Assembly: GCA_900547945.1 (NCBI GenBank)
Contig: URIT01000082.1
Coordinates: 1 to 14,732 of the forward strand
Source: an uncultured bacterium
Lineage (GTDB): Bacteria > Verrucomicrobiota > Kiritimatiellia > RFP12 > UBA1067
DNA: 14,732 nt
Direction of reading: 5' to 3'
Position numbers and translations under genes: made by a program. The notes beneath the pieces are model-generated. The model saw nothing but the letters and a program-made list of their open reading frames with translations, had not been told where the DNA came from and did no database searches. This document shows positions 1 to 7,743 of the stretch, one piece after another (the first letter of the stretch is position 1; each line of letters opens with the position of its first letter).

Positions 1-492
1 GGGCGGCCGCTCCCCGGCGGAGGCGAAGAAGAGCGCGTCGCAGCGGCCGTTGAAGCCCGTGCGGTCGTGGAGGGCGACGCGGCAGGCCCCCGCCTTGAGC
101 GTCGCCTCGCCGGCGCGCTGCCAGTGCCAGTCCGCCCCCTCCGTCCCCAGTTCCGCGCTCGTCCACACGGGTGTCCCCGTCCCGCGCAAGACGACCTGGA
201 AGCGGCCGGCCGCGCCGCCCGTCCAGGGCGCGTTCCAGTTGCGCGTCCGCGCCCAGACGGCGTAGGTGCCGTTCGACGGGATCTGCACCGTCGTCTCGGC
301 GTCCGCCACGGGCACGCCGTACCCGTGGGCCATCAGATAGCTCGACCCTTCCTGGCGGATGGACTGCGTCTCGACCGTCCACCCGCCGAGCGTCGCGAAG
401 CTTTCCGCCTCCACGTGCAGGGTCGCCGCCCGCGCCCACGCGCCCGCGAGCAGGGCAAGGCCCGCCGCGGCCATTTTCGCCTTCGTCTTCAT
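1..492 (-). CDS. Secreted protein with N-terminal carbohydrate-binding-like domain (5' part only)
   Basis: The frame is open from ATG at 492 to the window edge, giving 164 residues of a longer protein. Residues 1-23 look like a signal peptide: basic MKTKAK, then an Ala/Leu-rich stretch ending in ARAA. From residue 25 a beta-sandwich-like domain runs with VEAESF, GGWTVETQS, SYLMAHGYGVPV, GTYAVWARTRNW and LHDRTGFNGRCDALFF. This pattern resembles the accessory domain of secreted FAD-dependent oxidoreductases and related polysaccharide-locus proteins in Bacteroidota and Planctomycetota. That assignment is from memory of the family, and the catalytic part lies outside the window. The ATG is preceded by a good ribosome site (AGGAAGG) and a TGCTATCCT promoter element. 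It lies 19 bp downstream of the regulator's stop codon on the same strand, so it may be controlled by that regulator. Confidence 0.75.
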   Translation of the reverse strand, partial: MKTKAKMAAAGLALLAGAWARAATLHVEAESFATLGGWTVETQSIRQEGSSYLMAHGYGVPVADAETTVQIPSNGTYAVWARTRNWNAPWTGGAAGRFQVVLRGTGTPVWTSAELGTEGADWHWQRAGEATLKAGACRVALHDRTGFNGRCDALFFASAGERPP

Positions 493-511
493 GTGCCGTC
501 CCTTCCTGTCT

Positions 512-1669
512 TTAACCTTCAAGAGGATAGCACACGCCCCCCTCGCGGGGGAAGGAGAAAGGACGCTGCACCCATCCACTTTTCCGCCGCGCCACCGGAA
601 AGGGCCGCGTGCTTTCGCGCACGACGAGCGGCGCGTTGAGGAACGATTCGCGCGCGGGCGCATCGGGATGGGCCATGCGGAAGAGGAGCGTCTCGAAGGC
701 GAGGGCGGCCAGCTCCTCGCAGGGCTGGTGCATCGTGGTGAGGCGCGGCGTCGCGAGCGCGGCGTAGTTCACGTCGTCGAACCCCGCCACCGCCACGTCG
801 TCCGGCACGCGCACGCCGAGCGCCGCGAGGGTCTTCATCAAGAGCACGGCCTGGCGGTCGTTGTAGCAGGCGAGGGCGTCCGGACGGTACCGGCGCAGGA
901 AGCGCCGAACGGCGGCCGCGTCGTCGGGCTCGGCGAGGAGGGCCTGCCCCGCGAGGGCCAGCCCTTCGCAGGCGGTCCGCACGCCGAGGTAGCGTTCCTG
1001 GACGCAGGGCGCGCGGTCCGCCTGCATGAGGTAGGCGATGCGCTTCGCCCCCGTCGCGCGCAGATGGGCCCCGAGGCGGCGGCCCGCGTCGAAGTGGTTG
1101 ACGGCGACGAGGTCGTAGCCGCTCCGCTCCGGGGCGTTGACGATGTCGCTGTCGAGGAGGACGAGCGGCACGCCCGCCGCATCGAAGAGGGAGGCGATCT
1201 CGCGGTTGACGTCCCCCGCCTCCCGCACAAGCTCGACGGGCTGGAAGATGACGCCGTCCACGCCGCCCCAGGCGAATTCGCGCGCCTGGCGGATGACCTG
1301 TTCGACCCGCGCGCGGTCATCGGTCCCGCCCACGTCGGCGAAGAGGAGCGTGTAGTCGTGCGTCTGGCAGAGATGGGAAATGGCGCGCGCGATGGGGGAG
1401 AAGATCTCGCAGTAGCCGGAGCCGTGGACGATCAGCCCCAGCTTGCGCGACGCCCCGCGCTTCGTGACGAACGTGCCGCGCCCCTGCTGGCGGGAGACGA
1501 ATCCCGCCCGTTCCAGCTCCGCGAGGGCATGCTGCACGGTGTTGCGGGAGAGGCCGAAACGGCGAATCAGCGCCCGTTCGCTCGGGAACGGCGCATCGAT
1601 GCCGTACTTCCCGTCGAGGATGCCGCGCTTCAGCGCCTCGACGAGCGTCCGGTATTTGGGGTCGGTCAT
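512..1669 (-). CDS. GntR/LacI hybrid transcriptional regulator (sugar-responsive)
   Basis: The protein has 385 residues. Residues 1-70 form a GntR-type winged helix: FPSERALIRRFGLSRNTVQHAL is the helix-turn-helix and GRGTFV the wing. Residues 75 to about 360 are a LacI/periplasmic-binding-protein-like ligand domain, with GVIFQP, LLDSDI, YRPDALACYND, VAGFDDVNYA and LTTMHQP. The architecture matches AraR-like regulators that sense a sugar and release DNA. The start at 1669 was chosen because the GntR domain begins there and CAGGAG lies 11 nt upstream; the frame stays open further upstream only through repeat DNA. The last 22 or so residues (from SGWVQRP) go beyond the usual LacI end and are encoded by a repeated 20-mer and the next gene's promoter. 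Between a GH105 fusion and a secreted protein gene, it probably controls the pectin locus. The effector is unknown. Confidence 0.92.
   Translation of the reverse strand: MTDPKYRTLVEALKRGILDGKYGIDAPFPSERALIRRFGLSRNTVQHALAELERAGFVSRQQGRGTFVTKRGASRKLGLIVHGSGYCEIFSPIARAISHLCQTHDYTLLFADVGGTDDRARVEQVIRQAREFAWGGVDGVIFQPVELVREAGDVNREIASLFDAAGVPLVLLDSDIVNAPERSGYDLVAVNHFDAGRRLGAHLRATGAKRIAYLMQADRAPCVQERYLGVRTACEGLALAGQALLAEPDDAAAVRRFLRRYRPDALACYNDRQAVLLMKTLAALGVRVPDDVAVAGFDDVNYAALATPRLTTMHQPCEELAALAFETLLFRMAHPDAPARESFLNAPLVVRESTRPFPVARRKSGWVQRPFSFPREGGVCYPLEG
524..532 (-). promoter_or_regulatory. Extended -10 element (TGCTATCCT) of the gene starting at 492
   Basis: On the minus strand TGCTATCCT matches an extended -10 (TGn plus TATCCT). 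It lies about 31 nt upstream of the ATG at 492, leaving a short leader with a Shine-Dalgarno site. The element falls inside the last codons of the regulator gene. I see no clear -35 hexamer. The same TGCTAT core precedes three other minus-strand genes in this window. Confidence 0.5.
566..585 (-). repeat. 20-bp direct repeat, copy 1
   Basis: The minus strand reads GGAAAAGTGGATGGGTGCAG, identical to 1737-1756. It lies 74-93 bp upstream of the ATG at 492 and inside the 3' end of the regulator gene, where it encodes KSGWVQ. It sits 33 nt upstream of the TGCTAT promoter element. It could be an upstream regulatory site shared by two promoters, or a dispersed genomic repeat. Confidence 0.8.
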
Positions 1670-1696
1670 GCCCACTGGGTCTCCTGATCGGATTCC

Positions 1697-1705
1697 ATGA
1701 TAGCA
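1697..1705 (-). promoter_or_regulatory. Extended -10 element (TGCTATCAT) of the GntR/LacI gene
   Basis: The minus strand carries TGCTATCAT about 27 nt upstream of the ATG at 1669. TTCATG lies 17 bp further upstream as a weak -35. Between promoter and start is the ribosome site CAGGAG. The arrangement closely matches that of the next gene downstream (492), including a 20-mer 31 nt upstream of the element. Confidence 0.5.
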
Positions 1706-1736
1706 AATCTCCCCCGCTTCATGAAACGAAACCGCA

Positions 1737-1756
1737 CTGCACCCATCCACTTTTCC
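1737..1756 (-). repeat. 20-bp direct repeat, copy 2
   Basis: This is an exact second copy of GGAAAAGTGGATGGGTGCAG (minus strand), 68-87 bp upstream of the regulator's ATG. It directly abuts the left end of the large inverted-repeat array, so it may mark a boundary of that array or be an operator. It is not palindromic, which argues against a simple dimeric LacI operator. Confidence 0.8.
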
Positions 1757-2463
1757 CCACGGGACGCCCACGGAACGACATCGGGGACGCCCACATGTAC
1801 GCGGGCCGCCGGGGACGTCGGCCCCTACCACGTTCCACACCACACCCCCATGGTAGGGCGCGACGTCCTCGGCGCGCCGCGCCCACGGGACGCCCACGGG
1901 ACGACATCGGGGACGCCCACGGGCGCGCGGGCCGCCAGGGACGTCGGCCCCTACCACGTTCCACACCACACCCCCATGGTAGGGCGCGACGTCCTCGGCG
2001 CGCCGTTGCCCACGGGACGACATCGGAAACGCCCACGTGTACGCGGGCCGCCGGGGACGTCGGCCCCTACCACGCACCGCGCCACATCCGCACACGCACA
2101 CCGCGCGCCGCACACGCACGCCACGTCCGCACACGCACGCCATGCGCGCACCTGGTAGGGCGCGACGTCCTCGGCGCGCCGCGCCCACGGAACGCCCACG
2201 GGACTACATCGAAAACGCCCACGGGCACGCGGGCCGCCGGGGACGTCGGCCCCTACCACGTTCCACACCACACCCCCATGGTAGGGCGCGACGTCCTCGG
2301 CGCGCCGCGCCCACGGAACGCCCACGGGACGACATCGCAGACGCCCACGGGCGCGCGGGCCGCCGGGGACGTCGGCCCCTACCACGCACCGCGTCATGTC
2401 CGCACACGCACACCGCGCGCCGCACACGCACGCCATGTCCGCACACGCACGCCATGCGCGCGC
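1757..2463. repeat. Array of five tandem units with large inverted repeats, non-coding
   Basis: This 0.7-kb stretch fills the gap between the GH105-fusion stop codon and the regulator's upstream 20-mer. Five left arms containing GGACGTCGGCCCCTACCA start near 1811, 1937, 2053, 2239 and 2365. Four right arms beginning GGTAGGGCGCGACGTCC start at 1852, 1978, 2154 and 2280. Arms 1801-1830 and 1851-1880 pair at 25 of 30 positions around a 20-nt loop, giving a strong hairpin; the other units do likewise. Two loop types alternate: a short one (CGTTCCACACCACACCCCCA) and a long one built from CGCACACGCACGCC repeats. Linkers between hairpins repeat ACGCCCACGGGACGACATCG. The fifth unit lacks its right arm and ends about 9 bp before the gene's stop codon. 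All frames stay open because of GC bias, but the translations are low-complexity. Its function is unknown; it could be a terminator, a REP-like element or a MITE-type repeat. Confidence 0.85.
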
Positions 2464-2471
2464 CTACCTTG

Positions 2472-5400
2472 TCAGCGGATCGAGACCTTGATGGGGTTCC
2501 GCAATGCGGTCGCGAAGTCGCGCACGAGGGCGTGCCACGCCTTTGCGTCCTTCACGGCGCCCGCGCCGCTCCAGGTCGCGCCCGCCCAGTAGCCGAGCGA
2601 CGTGCGCCCGGCGGACGGGAAGAGGTATTCGCAGCCGAGCGCGTCCGTCGCCGTCGCCGCCGGGGCGTCGGCGGGGTCGAGGAGGACGGCCGTCGCGATC
2701 GAGCCCGTGTCCGCGCCATCCACGCCGTCCGGCTCCCAGTTCGCGATCCAGCCCGCCGCGAGGTCGCGCGCGATCTGGCCGTCGTGCTGGCGCGCCGCGC
2801 CGCAGTCGAGGCCGGGCCCCACCTGCACGCCTGCAGGCGCCTGGCCCCGGAAGCGCGGACGGTAGTGCGCGAAGAAGTGCCCCCGGTCGAGCGTCACGCG
2901 GCGCGTCTCCTCGCCGAAGCCGCCCCACGCGGGATAGGTCAGCTCGAACTCCGTGCGCACGGGGCCGCACTGGATCATCTTCGCCTTCGACCAGTTGACC
3001 GAGAACGCCCAGCCGTCCGCGCCGCGCGCGCCGAGGCCGCCGCAGCCCCGGCTCGGACCGACCTTGTAGTTGTCCATGCCCTCGCCGTGGTCCCTGTGGT
3101 ACGAGCCCTCGCCCGTGCGCTCCACGAACCAGCGGTGCAGGACCGGGTAGGGGACGCACTTGTTGATGATGTCGATGCCGCTTGAGACGAGCTTCTGCCC
3201 GGCGGGCGCGGGCTGCATGATGACGGGCCCGTAGGCGCGTGCGCCGAAACGGTCGTTCTCCCACGCGAAGTCGTCCATGCGCTCGGGCAGGTACTGGCTC
3301 CAGCAGACAATCGAGAGGTCGGCCTGGGGCAGCGAGGCGTCCGCGAGGATGCGGAATGTGCGCGTCTCCTTCGCGGCGAGCGCCGTCGAGAAGAGGAGCG
3401 CACCCCTCTTCGCGTCGTCCTGGAAGGCGACGGGCACGCACGCGGCGACGTCCCACACGCGCACCGCCGTGTCGCCGGGCCGGAGGCCGAGGTCCGCCCA
3501 CTTCACGCTCACCGTCTCCGCCGGGCGCGCCACGTCGAGCGGGTTCTCCACCACGACGGTCTTCCCGCCCGCCGGCGGCGACATCGTCGTGCGCGCGACG
3601 AGCTGGTCGACGGCGGTGAGGTACACCTCCATGTTGCCGCGCGCGTTGTTCGCCGTCGAGATGACCCAGCGCCCGTCGCCGCTGAAGTGCGGGTGCGGGT
3701 CGGGGTGGAGGCGGCTCTGGTGCGATTCGGGCATGAGCGCGGGGCGCGTCGCGTAGACCTCCACCGTGCGCTGCGTCGCGCGGTTGTAGAACTTCACGTT
3801 CCACGTGCAGCCGCGCCACCACTTCGCCGGCGCGACGTCGTAGACGACGTACTTCTTGTCGGCCGAGAGCATGTTGTGGCGCGCCTGGCGGTCCGGGCAG
3901 AAGCACTCCTGGCGGCCCGCGGCGAGGTCGGCGAGGGTCTGGTGGTAGACGCCGCCGCCGCACCAGCTGAAGCCCTGCCCGTCGTCGTCCCAGATCTCGT
4001 GCGAGGCGTAGTTCTTCTTGCGCGCCGGCACCATCTCGCGCGAGCCGTCGGGACGCACGAGCCACATGCGCGGGTACCAGCCCGTCTTCTTGCGGTAGGC
4101 GCGGGCGTCCGGCGTGTACGCCGCCCGTTCCCACGCGCACATCGCGAGATCGTCCCGCGCCGGGTTGATCTGGCCGTGGTTCGCGTAGAACGGCGTCTCG
4201 CCCCAGCGCGTGTAGCGGCCCGTCGCGAGTTCCAGGACGCCCTGCACGTAGTTCGTCACGTTGCCGGGGCGGATGAGGCACGAGTCGAGAAACGCCTTCG
4301 TGCGGTCCGCCGTGAGGGTGAGGTGCGTGAAGGGGTAGCGGATGCGCGTTCCCTCCGTCAGAAGCTCGGCGGGGTAGTCGCAGAGCTTCGTCTCGGCCGC
4401 CGGCGCGCGGAAGTCGCGCCGGTAGAACGCCTGGTTGCGGAAGTAGACCATGTAGTCGTCCTTCACGTCGACGAACGGGATCTGCCCGTCCACCTCGGGA
4501 AGCTCGACCAGCTCGTCCTTCAGGAAGTCGACGAGGGCCTTGTGCTTGCGGTTCGCGGGGGCCTTCTTGAGCGGCCGCCCCTGCGCGTCGAAGTCGTTGA
4601 GGCGCTCGTTGCGCGAGACGTCCACGAGGAGGAAGCGCCCGTCGGCCGTCATCGACTTCGCGGTGAAGTAGAGGGACTGGACGTTCCGTTCGACGCCGAG
4701 CGAAAGCGCATACGAGACGACGCCCGAGACGGGGTCGATGCGCTTCTCGAAGTGCTTCGAGGTCGCCGGCGTGCGCAGCCCCTCCAGCCGCCCCGCGCCC
4801 GTCTCCAGCAGCACGGAGGCGATCCAGAGCATCGGCGCCTGGCCGTGGGGGTCGCCGTTCACGCGCGGCCGGTCGAAGTAGTACTGGAGGTCGTCCTTCT
4901 TGCCGGTCCCCACGCACACGTCGGAGATGTTCGCGAAGGCGTCGAGCCGCGCGCAGAGCGCAAGCCAGGCCCGGCGCGCCGCCGGGCCGTACTGCGCCGG
5001 GTCGAGCCAGCCGCGCGCGACGCCCGTCGCGAACGCATACGTGAACATCGCCGTGCAGGACGTCTCGCCCCAGTTGCGCGGGTCCGCCGGCATGTCCACG
5101 AGCTGGCTCCAGAGGCCGTCCGGGCGCTGGTACTTCAGGAGCGTCGCCATCATCGCGCGGTAGCCTTCGAGGATGCGCGGGCGGTGTTCGCTGTCCTCCG
5201 GCAGCCGGTCGAGGACGAGCGCCATGCCGGCGGCCATCCAGCCGTCGCCGCGCCCCCACACGTACTTCACGTCGGGCGCGTGGTAGAAGAGGCCCTTCGC
5301 CGGGCCGTCCTTCAGCTGCAGCTCGTCGAGGTAGAGGCACATCTCGCGCGCCGCGCGGTCGATGTAGGCGCGCCTGCCCGTCGCGCGGAACGCCTGGCTC

Positions 5401-6002
5401 TGGAGGACGGTGATCATGTACATGTCGTCGATCCAGAGGCGCGTCTGCGGCGTGTAGCCCTTTGCCCAGTAGGCCTCCTGCACCTCCTTCGGCGGCGCGT
5501 GGCGCTCCTTGATCGTCCCCTCGCAGGGCGGCGTCCACTGCGTGTCCGCATAGAAGCTGCCCATCTCCAGGCAGCGCGGATCCTTGTTCGCGAGGTAGAT
5601 CTCGTAGGGCAGCGCGCCGAAGATCGTGTCGTCCACGTGGTAGGGGCGCGAACAGCAGCGGTTCTTGGGCCGCCCCGGCAGGAAGTCGTCGAAGAGGCGG
5701 ATGAGCTTCGCCTCGCGGGCCCGGTCGCCGTCAAGGCGCGCACAGGCGAGCGCGTTCACCCAGAGGGAGACGACGGAATACTGCACGGAGCGGTTCCAGC
5801 CGTAGCCCTCGTTGCCGTGGTAGCCCTTCGGGCGGTAGTTCTCGGGGCGCGTGGAGAGGAACTGGTCCGTCACCCTCCGCGAGACCGTCCCGGGGTCCGT
5901 GCCCTCGGGCAGGTTGCTGAAGTACGGCGCGAGCGGCGAGCCCGCCCCGCACACGGCGACCACCACGCCGGCGGCCACGGCAATGAGATGCTTTATGTTC
6001 AT
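2472..6002 (-). CDS. Secreted GH105 / oligogalacturonate-lyase-like / DUF4861-like fusion
   Basis: The protein has 1176 residues. Residues 1-20 are a signal peptide (MNIKHLIAVAAGVVVAV). Residues 30-405 resemble GH105 unsaturated rhamnogalacturonyl hydrolases: WIDDMYM (190-196, candidate catalytic Asp), VWGRGDGWM (248-256), RPDGLWSQLVD (293-303) and GETSCTAMFTYAF (312-324). Residues 425-810 resemble a PL22 oligogalacturonate-lyase beta-propeller, with NYASHEIWDDDGQGFSW (664-680) and the metal-site-like HPDPHPHFSGDGRWV (766-780). Residues 890-1170 match DUF4861: PERMDDFAWENDRF (906-919), SSGIDI, PYPVLHRW and DHGEGMDNYKVGPSRGCGG (971-989). It would depolymerise pectin fragments and remove terminal unsaturated uronic acid. 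The ATG at 6002 was chosen because the signal peptide begins there and a promoter lies 7 nt upstream; an open frame to 6266 runs antisense through the next gene. GH105 and PL22 enzymes are usually separate proteins. Confidence 0.88.
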   Translation of the reverse strand: MNIKHLIAVAAGVVVAVCGAGSPLAPYFSNLPEGTDPGTVSRRVTDQFLSTRPENYRPKGYHGNEGYGWNRSVQYSVVSLWVNALACARLDGDRAREAKLIRLFDDFLPGRPKNRCCSRPYHVDDTIFGALPYEIYLANKDPRCLEMGSFYADTQWTPPCEGTIKERHAPPKEVQEAYWAKGYTPQTRLWIDDMYMITVLQSQAFRATGRRAYIDRAAREMCLYLDELQLKDGPAKGLFYHAPDVKYVWGRGDGWMAAGMALVLDRLPEDSEHRPRILEGYRAMMATLLKYQRPDGLWSQLVDMPADPRNWGETSCTAMFTYAFATGVARGWLDPAQYGPAARRAWLALCARLDAFANISDVCVGTGKKDDLQYYFDRPRVNGDPHGQAPMLWIASVLLETGAGRLEGLRTPATSKHFEKRIDPVSGVVSYALSLGVERNVQSLYFTAKSMTADGRFLLVDVSRNERLNDFDAQGRPLKKAPANRKHKALVDFLKDELVELPEVDGQIPFVDVKDDYMVYFRNQAFYRRDFRAPAAETKLCDYPAELLTEGTRIRYPFTHLTLTADRTKAFLDSCLIRPGNVTNYVQGVLELATGRYTRWGETPFYANHGQINPARDDLAMCAWERAAYTPDARAYRKKTGWYPRMWLVRPDGSREMVPARKKNYASHEIWDDDGQGFSWCGGGVYHQTLADLAAGRQECFCPDRQARHNMLSADKKYVVYDVAPAKWWRGCTWNVKFYNRATQRTVEVYATRPALMPESHQSRLHPDPHPHFSGDGRWVISTANNARGNMEVYLTAVDQLVARTTMSPPAGGKTVVVENPLDVARPAETVSVKWADLGLRPGDTAVRVWDVAACVPVAFQDDAKRGALLFSTALAAKETRTFRILADASLPQADLSIVCWSQYLPERMDDFAWENDRFGARAYGPVIMQPAPAGQKLVSSGIDIINKCVPYPVLHRWFVERTGEGSYHRDHGEGMDNYKVGPSRGCGGLGARGADGWAFSVNWSKAKMIQCGPVRTEFELTYPAWGGFGEETRRVTLDRGHFFAHYRPRFRGQAPAGVQVGPGLDCGAARQHDGQIARDLAAGWIANWEPDGVDGADTGSIATAVLLDPADAPAATATDALGCEYLFPSAGRTSLGYWAGATWSGAGAVKDAKAWHALVRDFATALRNPIKVSIR

Positions 6003-6009
6003 GGTTGGC

Positions 6010-6018
6010 AGTATAGCA
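6010..6018 (-). promoter_or_regulatory. Extended -10 (TGCTATACT), apparently leaderless start
   Basis: The minus strand reads TGCTATACT followed by GCCAACC and then the ATG at 6002. Only 7 nt separate the -10 hexamer from the start codon, so transcription should begin at or next to the A of ATG. There is no Shine-Dalgarno sequence. No good -35 is seen 17 bp upstream (TTCTGT at best), as is common for extended -10 promoters. Confidence 0.6.
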
Positions 6019-6071
6019 TAAATAGCATCTGGACAGAACGGCCATTTCGGTCCGCGAAGCGGTCGTCGATG

Positions 6072-6080
6072 TGGTACAAT
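6072..6080 (+). promoter_or_regulatory. Extended -10 (TGGTACAAT), apparently leaderless start
   Basis: TGGTACAAT is followed by ATCCCGC and the GTG start at 6088, again a 7-nt gap. The promoter is divergent from the one at 6010-6018, and both share the 85-bp space between the two start codons. No ribosome-binding site is present. Confidence 0.55.
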
Positions 6081-6087
6081 ATCCCGC

Positions 6088-6771
6088 GTGACCCGTGAAA
6101 ACCTGAACATCCTCGCCGCCGTCGCCCCGTTCGCGACGTGGATTGCGCTCCAGACCCTGCTGCCCGCGACGGCCGGGGCGTACGCCGTGCGCACGGTGGC
6201 CACGTTCGGCGTGCTGCTGGCCGTCCTGCCGCGTCTCCGCCGCATCTGCCCGCTCGGCGCCGGCACCCCGCGCGCGGGGCTCGCCCAAGTCGCCTGGGGC
6301 CTCCTCGGCGGCCTCCTCGTCCTCGCCCTCTGGACCCTTCCCGAGGCCAGCGTCTTCTACCGCACCTGGTTCGTCTGGCCGCTCGGCTCCCTCCCTGCGG
6401 AAGCCGCCGCGCCCTCGCCCTATTCCCCCGCCGTCTGCGGCTGGCCCCTCACGCTCGCCAAGCTCGCGGGCAGCGCGTTCGTGATCGCCCCCGTCGAGGA
6501 GGTCTTCTTCCGCTCGTTCCTCTACCGTTGGCTCCAGCGCCACGACTTCGTCGCCGTACCCTCCGCGCGCTTCGACCTCTCCGCCCTCCTCTGGACCGTC
6601 CTCCTCTTCACGCTTGAACACGACCGTCCGCTCGCCGCCGCTCTCTGCGGACTCGTCTACGGCCTTCTCTTCATCCGCTGCGGTCTCCTCTCCGCCCTCA
6701 CCGCCCACGTGACGACCAATCTCCTTCTCGCCCTCTACGTCATCGCCTGCGGCAAGTGGGCGTTCTGGTAA
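6088..6771 (+). CDS. CPBP/CAAX-type intramembrane protease (CAAX prenyl protease-related)
   Basis: The protein has 227 residues, is strongly hydrophobic and has several membrane segments (about 8-30, 34-50, 66-86, 122-136, 163-176, 181-196 and 200-222). The glutamate motif of the CPBP family, EEVFFR, is at 137-142. The expected histidines are H178 (FTLEHDR) and H207 with N211 (HVTTN). The C-terminal half resembles the CAAX prenyl protease-related proteins found beside exosortase systems; no exosortase gene is visible here. It should be a membrane-embedded metalloprotease whose substrate cannot be predicted. The start is GTG at 6088, placed by the promoter 7 nt upstream and by alignment of the N-terminal hydrophobic segment. 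It precedes the pseudouridine synthase by 31 bp and is probably co-transcribed with it. Confidence 0.85.
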   Translation: MTRENLNILAAVAPFATWIALQTLLPATAGAYAVRTVATFGVLLAVLPRLRRICPLGAGTPRAGLAQVAWGLLGGLLVLALWTLPEASVFYRTWFVWPLGSLPAEAAAPSPYSPAVCGWPLTLAKLAGSAFVIAPVEEVFFRSFLYRWLQRHDFVAVPSARFDLSALLWTVLLFTLEHDRPLAAALCGLVYGLLFIRCGLLSALTAHVTTNLLLALYVIACGKWAFW

Positions 6772-6802
6772 GACCGAACCGCCCCCTTCCCATTTCCCCC
6801 AC

Positions 6803-7735
6803 ATGGCCGAACACGACGAGATCCGGACGTTCACGATTCCCGAAACGGGAATCGAACGGCTTGACGTCTGGTTGACCGAACAGTGCCCGGACTTTTCCCG
6901 TGCCCGCGTGCAGGGGCTCCTGAGGACCGGGCGTGTGACGGTCAACGGCACGGTCACGCCGCGCGCCACCGCCCGGACGAAGCCCGGCGACGTCGTTTCG
7001 CTCGCCATCCCGCCCCCCGTTCCCGCCGTTCCCCAGCCCGAGGCGATTCCGTTCACGGTCCTCTACGAGGACGACGACCTCATCGCCCTCGACAAGCCCG
7101 CCGGCCTCGTCGTCCACCCCGCCCCCGGACACCTCACCGGCACGCTCGTCAACGCCCTTCTCCACCACTGCCCCGCCCTCTCCGGCATCGGCGGCGTCGC
7201 GCGCCCCGGCATCGTCCACCGCCTCGACCAGGACACCTCCGGCGTCATGGTGGTCGCGAAGTCGCAGCGCGCCATGGATGCCCTCACGCGCGCATTCGCC
7301 TCGCACGCGAACATCCGCAAGACCTACCTCGCCCTCGTCCACGGCATTCCCTCGCCCCCCGCCGGGCGCATCGAGAACCTCATCGGGCGCTGCCCCTTCG
7401 ACCGCAAGAAGATGGCCGTCGTCGAACGCAACGGCAAGCGCGCCGTGACGGCGTACAGGAGGATCGAAGCGCATCGGGACTCTCCGCTCTCCCTTGTCGA
7501 ATGCGAAATCGAGACGGGGCGCACGCACCAGATCCGCGTCCACATGGCCTCCACGCTCGGCTGCCCGATCGCGGGCGATGCGGTCTACGGCCGCCCGGGC
7601 TGGGACCGGAAGCTCACGCCCGTCCCCGCCCGCCAGCTGCTCCACGCCTGGCGCCTCGCCCTCATGCACCCCCTCACGCACCGGCCGCTCGTCTTCGAAG
7701 CCCCCCTTCCCGCCGATTTCCAGCCCTTCCTCTAA
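6803..7735 (+). CDS. rluD: RluA-family 23S rRNA pseudouridine synthase (RluD-like)
   Basis: The protein has 310 residues, typical for RluC/RluD enzymes. An N-terminal S4 RNA-binding domain (about 18-70, ERLDVWLTE ... GRVTVNGT) precedes the catalytic domain. The signature HRLDQDTSG is at 139-147, with D142 as the nucleophilic aspartate. LIALDKPAGLVVHP (93-106) and GRTHQIRVHMA are the other conserved blocks. It converts specific uridines to pseudouridine in 23S rRNA (helix 69 sites if it is truly RluD). RluA, RluC and RluD are hard to separate by eye, so the gene symbol is tentative. No Shine-Dalgarno sequence or own promoter is visible upstream of the ATG, suggesting co-expression with the membrane protease gene. 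Its stop is 8 bp from the stop of the convergent beta-helix gene. Confidence 0.9.
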   Translation: MAEHDEIRTFTIPETGIERLDVWLTEQCPDFSRARVQGLLRTGRVTVNGTVTPRATARTKPGDVVSLAIPPPVPAVPQPEAIPFTVLYEDDDLIALDKPAGLVVHPAPGHLTGTLVNALLHHCPALSGIGGVARPGIVHRLDQDTSGVMVVAKSQRAMDALTRAFASHANIRKTYLALVHGIPSPPAGRIENLIGRCPFDRKKMAVVERNGKRAVTAYRRIEAHRDSPLSLVECEIETGRTHQIRVHMASTLGCPIAGDAVYGRPGWDRKLTPVPARQLLHAWRLALMHPLTHRPLVFEAPLPADFQPFL

Positions 7736-7743
7736 CCCTCCCG

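Noticed and set aside
1670..2188. N-terminal extension of the GntR/LacI regulator
   Set aside because: It consists of translated inverted repeats. The GntR domain, ribosome site and promoter all support the start at 1669.
1757..2463. CRISPR array or coding repeat protein
   Set aside because: Units are 117-187 bp and contain internal inverted arms, there are no unique spacers of constant length, and no cas genes are near. Frames are open on both strands only because of base composition.
3687..6098. Long open frame on the plus strand (about 800 codons) opposite the GH105 fusion
   Set aside because: It is antisense to a gene with clear domains, and its translation is Arg/Ala/Val-rich without motifs. 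This is a typical GC-rich shadow.
6003..6266. N-terminal extension of the GH105 fusion to 6266
   Set aside because: It runs antisense through the protease gene and through the promoter. The signal peptide begins exactly at 6002.
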